A stretch of DNA of 6,321 bases, from contig CAMYCE010000113.1 of NCBI GenBank assembly GCA_947254205.1, positions 1 through 6,321 on the forward strand, given 5' to 3'. Below, one piece after another: positions 1 to 6,267 of the stretch. How positions within the stretch are numbered: the first letter of the stretch is position 1; every line of letters starts with the position of its first letter. The notes under the pieces are model-generated. The model made no database searches and was not told the DNA's origin. It saw nothing but the letters and a program-made list of their open reading frames with translations. The stretch is from an uncultured Prevotellaceae bacterium. GTDB lineage: Bacteria; Bacteroidota; Bacteroidia; Bacteroidales; Muribaculaceae. Position numbers and translations under genes: made by a program.

Positions 1-336
1 GATCCTCAAGTGCTGGGCAATGCTGGCAGTTTTTTTAAGAACCCCATTGTCTCAACCTCACATTTTCGAGCATTGTTGGCTCACTATCCGCTCATGCCCC
101 ATTTTGAGGTGAGTGAGCGTGAGGTGAAAATTCCTGCAGCTTGGCTCATTGAGCAATGTGGCTGGAAAGGCAAGCGAGAGGGCGGGGCGCAGGTCTTTGC
201 TTGTCAACCTCTTGTGTTGGTCAATGCTGGCAATGCCACTCCAAGCGACGTGATGCAACTTTCGGCTAAAATTCAAGCCTCGGTCAAGGCTCGTTTCGGC
301 ATTGAACTTGCCACCGAAGTGAACTTCATTGAATAA
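1..336 (+). CDS. murB: UDP-N-acetylenolpyruvoylglucosamine reductase MurB, C-terminal fragment
   Basis: The reading frame is open from base 1, so the gene is cut by the left edge; 111 residues remain before TAA at 334-336. MurB uses FAD and NADPH in the cytoplasm to reduce UDP-GlcNAc-enolpyruvate to UDP-MurNAc, the second committed step of peptidoglycan precursor synthesis. The fragment carries the C-terminal substrate-binding domain of the E. coli-like (type I) family: GNAGSFFKNP at fragment residues 6-15, whose Ser10 matches the catalytic acid Ser229 of E. coli, then AAWLIEQCGWKG, then LVLVNAGNA, and TEVNFIE at the end, where Glu106 matches E. coli Glu325. The FAD-binding N-terminal domain lies outside the window. 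The GTG at 10 is not a start; it is an internal Val codon. murA follows after 37 bases and acts one step earlier in the pathway, so co-transcription is likely. The family assignment is secure. Confidence 0.96.
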   Translation, partial: DPQVLGNAGSFFKNPIVSTSHFRALLAHYPLMPHFEVSEREVKIPAAWLIEQCGWKGKREGGAQVFACQPLVLVNAGNATPSDVMQLSAKIQASVKARFGIELATEVNFIE

Positions 337-373
337 CTAATTTTACTTTTTATAAATACCTAAAACATTAATT

Positions 374-1684
374 ATGTCTTCATTCATAGTTGAAGGAGGG
401 CACCGCTTGCGAGGTGAAATTACTGCCCAAGGTGCCAAAAATGAGGCTTTACAAATCATTTGTGCCACTTTGCTCACCACCCAAGAGGTGAAAGTCGACA
501 ACGTGCCCGATATTCTCGATGTGCAAAATCTCATTGCCTTGTTAAGCGACATGGGAGTTGAAGTCGCGCGCGACACCGAGTCGTGCTATCGCTTCAAGGC
601 TGCTTGCATCGATGCAGCCTTTGTGGAAAGCCCACAGTTTTTGCAACGCTGTGCCTTGCTTCGAGGGTCAGTGATGATGATGGCTCCTTTGCTTGTGAGA
701 TTGAGACGAGTTTGTTATGGTGGCGCAGGGGGCGATAAAATTGGTCGTCGCCGGCTCGACACTCATTTCAAGGGCTTTTGTGCTCTTGGAGCTCAATATA
801 GTTATAACAATGAATTGAAGGCCTATTGTTTCACAGCTCCATCAAGACTCAATGGCACCTACATGTTGCTCGACGAAGCCTCGGTGACAGGCACCGCCAA
901 CATCATCATGGCCTCGGTGCTGGCTCGTGGCACAACCACCATTTATAATGCTGCTTGTGAGCCCTATGTGCAACAATTGTGCAAGTTGCTCAATGCCATG
1001 GGGGCTAAAATCGGTGGCATTGCTTCCAACTTGCTCACCATTGAGGGTGTAGAGGAGTTGCACGGAGCAACCCACACCATTTTGCCCGACATGATTGAGG
1101 TGGGGAGTTTTATTGGCATGGCGGCCATGACACAAAGCAATCTCACTATCAAAAATGTGTCGTGGCCTAATCTTGGCATTATTCCCGATTGTTTTGGCAG
1201 ACTGGGCATTAAACTTGAACGCCGAGGCGACGACGACCTCTATATACCCTCACAAGAAAGTTATGAAATAGAGAGCTTTATCGATGGCTCAATTCTCACC
1301 ATGGCCGATGGCACATGGCCGGCACTTTCGCCCGACTTGTTGAGTGTGGTGCTGGTTGTGGCTACTCAGGCTCGTGGCAGCGTGTTGATACATCAAAAAA
1401 TGTTTGAGAGCCGTCTCTTTTTTGTCGACAACCTCATCAATATGGGGGCACAAATCATTTTATGCGACCCACACAGGGCTGTAGTCATTGGTCACGACCG
1501 CCACGTTGAGTTGCACGCGCGCCACATGGTGTCGCCCGACATTAGGGCAGGCATTGCCATGCTCATTGCCGCCATGAGTGCCACGGGTGTGAGTTGCATC
1601 GACCACATTGAGCAAATCGACCGGGGCTATGCCCACATCGACGACCGACTGAACCGCCTGGGTGCCCACATCACCCGAGTGTAA
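374..1684 (+). CDS. murA: UDP-N-acetylglucosamine 1-carboxyvinyltransferase MurA (Asp-type active site)
   Basis: This 436-residue cytoplasmic enzyme transfers enolpyruvate from PEP to UDP-GlcNAc, the first committed step of peptidoglycan synthesis. Its length and whole-sequence pattern fit a complete EPSP-synthase-family protein (two inside-out alpha/beta domains). Visible landmarks, with E. coli counterparts, are Lys22-Asn23 in GAKNEA (K22/N23), the catalytic loop GGDKIGRRRLDTH at 119-131, Asp321 in WPALSPD (D305), Arg391 in SPDIRAG (R397), and EQIDRGYAHIDDRL near the end. The residue aligned with catalytic Cys115 is Asp121. The Cys-to-Asp form is known from Mycobacterium and Chlamydia, removes the nucleophile alkylated by fosfomycin, and to my recollection is normal in Bacteroidetes. 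The stretch just before the loop (110-118, LRRVCYGGA) departs from the usual RFGxG...PGG pattern. The ATG at 374 places the conserved start FIVEGG correctly; the leader is A/T-rich without a Shine-Dalgarno sequence. murB lies immediately upstream. Confidence 0.97.
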   Translation: MSSFIVEGGHRLRGEITAQGAKNEALQIICATLLTTQEVKVDNVPDILDVQNLIALLSDMGVEVARDTESCYRFKAACIDAAFVESPQFLQRCALLRGSVMMMAPLLVRLRRVCYGGAGGDKIGRRRLDTHFKGFCALGAQYSYNNELKAYCFTAPSRLNGTYMLLDEASVTGTANIIMASVLARGTTTIYNAACEPYVQQLCKLLNAMGAKIGGIASNLLTIEGVEELHGATHTILPDMIEVGSFIGMAAMTQSNLTIKNVSWPNLGIIPDCFGRLGIKLERRGDDDLYIPSQESYEIESFIDGSILTMADGTWPALSPDLLSVVLVVATQARGSVLIHQKMFESRLFFVDNLINMGAQIILCDPHRAVVIGHDRHVELHARHMVSPDIRAGIAMLIAAMSATGVSCIDHIEQIDRGYAHIDDRLNRLGAHITRV

Positions 1685-1709
1685 CCCCCTTGCAATGATA
1701 GAATGTGCT

Positions 1710-1745
1710 ACTGGGTTTTATGAATTTAAATCCATAAAACCCAGT
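1710..1745. repeat. Perfect 13-bp inverted repeat between convergent genes (possible bidirectional terminator)
   Basis: The arms ACTGGGTTTTATG (1710-1722) and CATAAAACCCAGT (1733-1745) are exact reverse complements around a 10-base A/T-rich loop (1723-1732). The repeat starts 25 bases after the murA stop and lies between two converging genes, so transcription stop or 3'-end protection is the natural reading. No U-tract follows the stem on either strand, so it is not a textbook intrinsic terminator. The structure is seen directly; the function is inferred. Confidence 0.6.
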
Positions 1746-1760
1746 GAAGTGTCACTTGAT

Positions 1761-1792
1761 GGGGGGGGGGCAAATGCCCCCCCAAAAAAAAA
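1761..1792. terminator. G-run/C-run hairpin with flanking A9 tract, putative terminator or 3'-end structure
   Basis: Ten G (1761-1770) are followed by CAAATG and seven C (1777-1783), then nine A (1784-1792) that abut the stop codon of the minus-strand gene. G1764-C1771 can pair with G1776-C1783 as an 8-bp, nearly all G:C stem with a 4-base loop. Read on the minus strand, the U9 tract comes directly after the stop codon but before the stem, which is the reverse of a classical terminator order. The location after the stop and between convergent genes still favours a 3'-end role. The homopolymer lengths should be treated as uncertain. Confidence 0.4.
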
Positions 1793-2191
1793 TTAATGGC
1801 GACGTTTCTTGGTGGCGCGAGCTTTTGATTTGGAGGTTTGACTTTGTTGCAAGCCCAACTTGATGTTTTCGATCAACGCTTTGGAGGTATAGGTAGCTCC
1901 TGTGGCGGCATCAACTTTGAGTTTGAGGGCTTCGCTCACGCTTTTGCCTATGTATTTTGGGAAAATGTGCTTGGTCGCCTTTTTAAGATATTTGGGCGAT
2001 TCTTCATTTCCCATCACTTCAATGTTGGCAATTTTGCCATCGGTTATGGTGATGTTGAGAGGCGTGGGCCCATTATAGCCAATCACTTTTTTCCCTATCT
2101 CGCCTGTGTAGACAACCTTGGCTTGAGTGTTTTGAGTCACTATGGCAAGCATAGCCACAAAGAAGAGTGTGAACAATTTTGATACTTTCAT
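1793..2191 (-). CDS. Exported FMN-binding domain protein with flavinylation motif
   Basis: This is a small secreted protein of 132 residues with an FMN_bind domain, the domain shared with RnfG and NqrC. Residues 1-24 form a signal peptide (MKVSK, a hydrophobic stretch FTLFFVAMLAIV, then TQNTQA as a likely cleavage site). No lipobox cysteine is seen, so a periplasmic or secreted location is expected. The domain runs from about 30 to 114: GYNGPTPLNITITDGKI, a central VMGNEESPKYL, and DAATGATYT at 94-102. The last block fits the motif recognised by ApbE flavin transferases, with Thr102 as the predicted site of the phosphoester-linked FMN. The tail (115-132) is rich in Lys and Arg. Family knowledge suggests one-electron transfer outside the cytoplasm; the partner is unknown because no Rnf, Nqr or ApbE gene is nearby. 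The start at 2191 is chosen because the frame upstream (to 2359) adds 56 residues in front of the signal peptide and crosses the promoter. Confidence 0.88.
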   Translation of the reverse strand: MKVSKLFTLFFVAMLAIVTQNTQAKVVYTGEIGKKVIGYNGPTPLNITITDGKIANIEVMGNEESPKYLKKATKHIFPKYIGKSVSEALKLKVDAATGATYTSKALIENIKLGLQQSQTSKSKARATKKRRH

Positions 2192-2262
2192 TTTTATTTT
2201 GTGTTTTTTATTGGTTTGACTTCTAAACAATTGGCACCGGAGCCATATTGCTATTGATGTGA

Positions 2263-2270
2263 CAAAGATA
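2263..2270 (-). promoter_or_regulatory. Bacteroidetes -7 promoter box for the FMN-binding protein gene
   Basis: On the minus strand this reads TATCTTTG, a full match to the Bacteroidetes -7 consensus TAnnTTTG. Transcription would begin about 6-8 bases further on, near 2256, leaving a leader of roughly 65 bases before the ATG at 2191. No clear TTTG is seen at the expected -33 position (around 2291-2294); only a T-rich stretch is present, so the -33 element is weak. Confidence 0.55.
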
Positions 2271-2325
2271 ACACTTAGTTTTCTAAAAAAGTTGTTTTTC
2301 ACTTTTATTATCACGCTATTTGCCT

Positions 2326-2333
2326 TATCTTTG
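2326..2333 (+). promoter_or_regulatory. Bacteroidetes -7 promoter box for the tsaC-led gene group
   Basis: TATCTTTG on the plus strand matches TAnnTTTG exactly. The predicted start of transcription is near 2340, giving a leader of about 85 bases before the ATG at 2425. The -33 region (about 2302-2305, CTTT in a T-rich run) matches TTTG only in part. This box and the one at 2263-2270 lie in a perfect 10-bp inverted arrangement, as expected for divergent promoters. Confidence 0.55.
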
Positions 2334-2424
2334 TTTAATATATTGCCTGCTTGTGGCACGATGTGGTTTTTCTCGTTTTATTGAGAATGGCAAGAAAGGC
2401 ACTCAATCAATTTAAGAAAGTCTA

Positions 2425-2985
2425 ATGGAAAAAGATATAAAAGCATGTGTTGAGGTTCTCAAGCGAGGAGGATTGATACTCTATCCCACCGACACGATTT
2501 GGGGTATAGGTTGCGATGCAACCAACGCCCAAGCGGTGAAAAAGGTCTATGACCTCAAGCGTCGTGCCGATAACAAGGCGCTTATTGTGTTGCTTGATAG
2601 TGCCGAGCATCTCGACCACTATGTGGTTGATGTGCCCGAAATGGCACGTGAGCTTATCGATGTGGCAGTGAAACCTCTCACCATCATCTATGATGGTGCC
2701 TATAATCTTGCTACCAATCTTCTTGGCGAGAACGATAGTGTGGGCATTCGCATCTCTCACGAGCAGTTTTCTCAACAATTGTGTGCTCGCTTTGGTCGGC
2801 CCATTGTTTCGACTTCGGCCAATGTGAGTGGAGAGCCATCGGCACCAACCTTTGCACAGGTTTCCGACTTAATCAAGCAAGGGGTAGACTATGTGGTGAA
2901 GTATCGGCAAGACGATAGCAACCCGCACACAGCCTCCAATATCATCATGTTGAGTGGGGATGGAACTTTTAAAATATTGAGATAA
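2425..2985 (+). CDS. tsaC: L-threonylcarbamoyladenylate synthase (TsaC/Sua5/YrdC family)
   Basis: This 186-residue cytoplasmic enzyme makes threonylcarbamoyl-AMP from threonine, bicarbonate and ATP, the donor for the t6A modification at position 37 of ANN-decoding tRNAs. It acts with TsaD, TsaB and TsaE, none of which are in the window. The single YrdC domain fills the protein: PTDTIWGIGCD at 21-31, the basic KRRADNK at 45-51 that contacts ATP, GIR at 107-109, and STSANVSG at 129-136. The C-terminal Sua5 domain is absent, so this is the short TsaC/YwlC form. The ATG at 2425 is the first start in frame after the promoter and yields the usual short lead-in before GGLILYPTDT. No Shine-Dalgarno sequence is evident, as is common in this phylum. 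The next gene follows after 20 bases on the same strand, which suggests shared transcription. Confidence 0.95.
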   Translation: MEKDIKACVEVLKRGGLILYPTDTIWGIGCDATNAQAVKKVYDLKRRADNKALIVLLDSAEHLDHYVVDVPEMARELIDVAVKPLTIIYDGAYNLATNLLGENDSVGIRISHEQFSQQLCARFGRPIVSTSANVSGEPSAPTFAQVSDLIKQGVDYVVKYRQDDSNPHTASNIIMLSGDGTFKILR

Positions 2986-3005
2986 ATCCCCCAATTGCTC
3001 TAATC

Positions 3006-4430
3006 GTGAAAAAGGAAAGCGCACAGCGACTCAAGTATGTTTTAGCCGACTATGCAACGGCCAATGTTGCATGGTTGCTATTTAATTGCTTGCGCTATGG
3101 CATGAAACCCCTGCGAGGCTTTGACTCGCTCGACGATTTCTTGTTCTCGCCCATGGTTTTGGCAGGGCAGGTGTTGTTTCCGTTTGTGATGTTGGGAGTC
3201 TATTGGCTTTCGGGCTATTACAACGAGGTGTTTCGCAAGTCGCGTTTGGGCGAGTTGCTCATCACGCTGTCATCATCGATTGCCAACACTGCAATCATTT
3301 TTTTTGTGGCGTTGACCAACGACATGATGCGTGATAACCGAGGCTATAACTATGAGCTTATTTTTGTGCTCTTGGGTGTGTTTTTCTTTCTCACCTACTT
3401 ACCTCGATTGGTGCACACCACAATCACATCTCGCAAAATTAAGAGCCGGCAATTGAGCTTCAAGACCTTGGTGATTGGTGCTGGCGACATGGCCTATGCC
3501 TTTGTGAAAAAGCTTGATAGCATGCAACTGTCGCTGGGCTACAAGGTGGTGGGATATGTTGCAATTCCTGCCGAAAATCGCAGGCAAGGCCACGATGACG
3601 ATCGCCCGGTTTATGCTCTCGATGAGGTGGCTCAAGTGTGCCAGCGTGAAGGCATTCAAGAACTCATTGTCATTCCCTCTCAGCAAAATTCAGCTACAAG
3701 TCTTGAAACTATTGACCAACTTTTCTTGCTCAATTTGCCCGTGAAAATAGCTCTTGACCGCTACAACGTCTTGCTGTCGAAGGCTCGCTTGAGCAACATG
3801 AGTGGCGACCCGCTCATCGACATTTCGAGTAGCACCATGAGCGAGGGGGAGAAAAATGTGAAACGAGCACTCGATGTGCTTTCCTCGGCTATTATGCTGG
3901 TTTTGCTTTTGCCCGTTTTTTTGCTGGTGGGAGTAGTAATTAAGTGTGATTCCAAAGGGCCTGTTTTCTACTCGCAAAAGCGTGTGGGCAGGCACAATGT
4001 GCTATTCAATATCTACAAATTCAGGTCGATGTGCATCAATGCCGAGCGCGACAACAAGCCACAGCTGTCGAGCGATGGCGACCCTCGCATCACGCGTGTG
4101 GGGCATGTGTTGCGCAAATATCGTATCGATGAGTTGCCACAATTTTGGAATGTGTTGCGCGGCGACATGTCGCTTGTGGGGCCACGCCCTGAGCGACAAT
4201 TTTTTGCACAGCAAATTTTGGAACGTGAGCCCGCCTATTCGCTCATTCATCAGGTGCGCCCGGGCATCACTTCGCTGGGCATGGTCAAGTATGGCTATGC
4301 CAAGAGTGTTGATGAAATGATGGACAGGTTGCGCTATGATTTGCTCTATATCGACAACATGTCGCTCATCAACGACTTGAAAATTTTGGTCTACACAATT
4401 AAAATCGTCTTTAACGGGAGAGGACTTTAA
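3006..4430 (+). CDS. Polyprenyl-phosphate sugar phosphotransferase (WcaJ-like initiating glycosyl-1-phosphate transferase)
   Basis: This 474-residue inner-membrane enzyme of the long phosphoglycosyltransferase type moves a sugar-1-phosphate from a UDP-sugar onto undecaprenyl phosphate, starting capsule, exopolysaccharide or glycoprotein glycan assembly. The N-terminus has four hydrophobic segments (about 11-31, 51-72, 84-104 and 118-138), followed by a Rossmann-like domain opening with LVIGAGDMA (155-163). The catalytic domain begins at KRALD (286-290). It then has a hydrophobic re-entrant helix broken at Pro303, YKFRSM (337-342), DELPQFWNVLRGDMSLVGPRPE (split here as DELPQ 375-379 with the Asp-Glu catalytic pair, and SLVGPRPE 389-396) and RPGITSLG (418-425). 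The start is GTG at 3006: the next ATG in frame (residue 33) would remove the first membrane segment, and no ATG in frame lies just upstream. Which sugar it uses cannot be read from the sequence. No other glycan genes flank it, which is unusual for this family. Confidence 0.93.
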   Translation: MKKESAQRLKYVLADYATANVAWLLFNCLRYGMKPLRGFDSLDDFLFSPMVLAGQVLFPFVMLGVYWLSGYYNEVFRKSRLGELLITLSSSIANTAIIFFVALTNDMMRDNRGYNYELIFVLLGVFFFLTYLPRLVHTTITSRKIKSRQLSFKTLVIGAGDMAYAFVKKLDSMQLSLGYKVVGYVAIPAENRRQGHDDDRPVYALDEVAQVCQREGIQELIVIPSQQNSATSLETIDQLFLLNLPVKIALDRYNVLLSKARLSNMSGDPLIDISSSTMSEGEKNVKRALDVLSSAIMLVLLLPVFLLVGVVIKCDSKGPVFYSQKRVGRHNVLFNIYKFRSMCINAERDNKPQLSSDGDPRITRVGHVLRKYRIDELPQFWNVLRGDMSLVGPRPERQFFAQQILEREPAYSLIHQVRPGITSLGMVKYGYAKSVDEMMDRLRYDLLYIDNMSLINDLKILVYTIKIVFNGRGL

Positions 4431-4440
4431 CGCTTAATTC

Positions 4441-6267
4441 ATGGAACAATATCTTGACGATACACTCATGACAAAAACCGGCGAGAGCTGCAACAACTGG
4501 TATATGCGCATGCTCATGTGGCGTGAGAAACACATACCCGAGCACACTCTCATTGTGATTCTTGCGATTGTCATTGGCATCACTTCGGGACTTGCCGCAG
4601 TGTTGCTCAAATTCTTGATTAGCACAATTTCGGGAGTTGTCAACAGCTTGACTGTAGCTTCGGAGGCCTATTACTATTATCTTGTGTTTCCGGTGGTGGG
4701 TATTTTTCTCACTGGAGTGTATGTTCACTATGTGGTGAGCGACAACATCTCGCATGGTGTGACGCGTGTGCTCTATGCCATTGCTCTCAAAAAGAGCCGC
4801 TTGAAAATTCACAACATGTATGCATCGCTGGCCGCTTCATCGGTCACCATTGGTTGTGGTGGCTCGGTGGGAGCCGAGGGCCCCATTGTGTTTACCGGTG
4901 CCGCTATAGGTTCCAATCTTGGGCAGGCTTTCAGGCTGTCGCCCCACTTGCTCATGATGTTGGTGGGCTGTGGTGCCGCCGCCGGCATTGCCGGCATCTT
5001 CAAGGCCCCTATTGCAGGCATGCTTTTCACAGTAGAGGTGCTCATGCTCGACCTCACGGCAGGTTCGGTGATGCCTCTCATCTTGGCGGCAGTGTCGGGT
5101 GCAACGGTTTCTTATATTTTCACGGGCTATAATGTGGAATTTTTCTTCATGCAAAGCGAGCCATTCTACACCTCACGCATTCCGATGGTGATTTTGTGTG
5201 GTTTCTTTTGTGGCTTTATTTCTTTGTTTTTCAACAAGATGATCGACATGATGGAACGCACCTTTAAGCGCATTTCCAATCATTGGTTGCGTTTCTTGTT
5301 CGGAGCAGGTGTGTTGAGTGTGCTCATCTTCTTGTTTCCTCCGCTGTTTGGCGAGGGCTATGGTAGCATCAACAACTTGCTCAATGGCAATGTGGCAAAA
5401 ATATTCGACAATAGCCTGTTTTATAGCTTTCGCAACGACACTTGGGCGGCATTGCTCTTTGTGGGAGCATTGTGCCTGATGAAGGTTTTTGCCACCAGTG
5501 CCACCAATGGCGGTGGCGGTGTGGGTGGCACGTTTGCCCCTTCGCTCTATGTGGGTTGCATGGCCGGCTTCTTTTTTGCCTATCTTGTCAATGCTCTTGG
5601 TCTTGTTGATGCAGCAGTGCCTTTGTCGACCAAAAATTTTGCCCTCATTGGCATGGCTGGCGTGATGGCTGGCGTGATGCACGCTCCGCTCATGGCAATC
5701 TTCCTCACTGCCGAAATGACTGGTGGCTATTCGCTCTTCTTGCCCTTGTTGCTGGTGGCGGCCATCTCCTATGGCACCTGTCGCATTTTCACTTCTTATA
5801 GCATCTATACCAAGCGATTGGCCAAGCGCGGCGAGTTGCTCACTCATCAAAAGGACAAAACTGTGCTCACCTTGCTCAAAATTGATAGTGTGATTGAAAC
5901 CGACTTCTTGCCAGTGCACCCCAACATGTGCTTGAAAGAAATGGTCGACACGATTGCTCAAAGCCACCGCAACCTGTTTCCTGTGGTCGATGACAACAAC
6001 ACACTATTGGGGATGGTGGTTCTCGACGACATTCGCAACATCATGTTCCGTCCCGACTTATATCGGCGCATGTATGTCAACCGGTTCATGGCAATGCCTC
6101 CTGCCATGATTGAACTAGGCACGCCCATGGATCAAGTGATGAAAATCTTTGATAACACCAAGGCTTGGAACTTGCCTGTGGTTGAAAACGGCAAATATGT
6201 GGGTTTTGTGTCTAAGTCTAAGATTTTCAATAGCTATCGACAAGTGCTCAAGCACTATAGCTATGAT
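4441..6267 (+). CDS. ClC-family chloride channel or antiporter with C-terminal CBS pair (3' end lost to adapter)
   Basis: This integral inner-membrane protein has 609 genomic residues. The ClC membrane domain spans about 35-460: SHGVT (104-108) replaces the GSGIP filter motif, GAEGP (144-148) holds the gating Glu146, and GTFAP (363-367) matches GxFxP. Tyr456 in SIYTKRL aligns with the central Tyr445 of E. coli ClC. At the internal proton-glutamate site (E203 in E. coli) the sequence reads VEVL, giving Val200, as in animal channels. Two CBS domains follow at about 486-536 and 546-598, a cytoplasmic pair that often binds adenine nucleotides. Whether it is a channel or an H+-coupled exchanger is open. 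The gene starts 10 bases after the sugar transferase stop, so co-transcription is likely. The frame formally continues to a TGA at 6286-6288, but the codons from about 6268 on (LCLIHI) are sequencing adapter, so the true end is missing. Probably only a few residues are lost. Confidence 0.94.
5653..5679 (+). repeat. 12-bp tandem duplication inside the ClC gene
   Basis: ATGGCTGGCGTG occurs twice in direct succession (5653-5664, 5665-5676), followed by a further ATG. It encodes MAGVMAGVM just before HAPL. The amino-acid repeat looks like a normal conserved part of the family at this helix, so the DNA repeat is likely incidental. Confidence 0.8.

Noticed and set aside
1747..1757. Small palindrome AAGTG-T-CACTT as an operator or hairpin
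   Set aside because: The single-base loop prevents a full hairpin and the site lies between two 3' ends, so an operator role is unlikely.
1838..2182. Plus-strand open frame of 114 residues opposite the FMN-binding gene
   Set aside because: It is antisense to a gene with a signal peptide and a recognisable domain, and has no family features of its own.
2192..2359. A 5' extension of the FMN-binding gene to 2359 (188 residues)
   Set aside because: The added 56 residues lie before a clear signal peptide and would be translated from the promoter region, including the -7 box at 2263-2270; the start at 2191 fits better.
3946..4320. Plus-strand open frame of 124 residues overlapping the sugar transferase
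   Set aside because: It is out of frame within the catalytic domain of the transferase; the Cys/Trp/Met-rich composition is typical of a shadow frame.
4417..4423. GGAGAGG before the ClC start as a Shine-Dalgarno sequence
   Set aside because: It lies 17 bases from the ATG, inside the end of the previous gene, too far for normal use; the phylum rarely relies on such sites.
5173..5967. Long minus-strand open frame of 264 residues opposite the ClC gene
   Set aside because: The translation is rich in His, Gln and Glu with no recognisable domain, and it mirrors a strongly conserved plus-strand gene; it is a codon-bias shadow.
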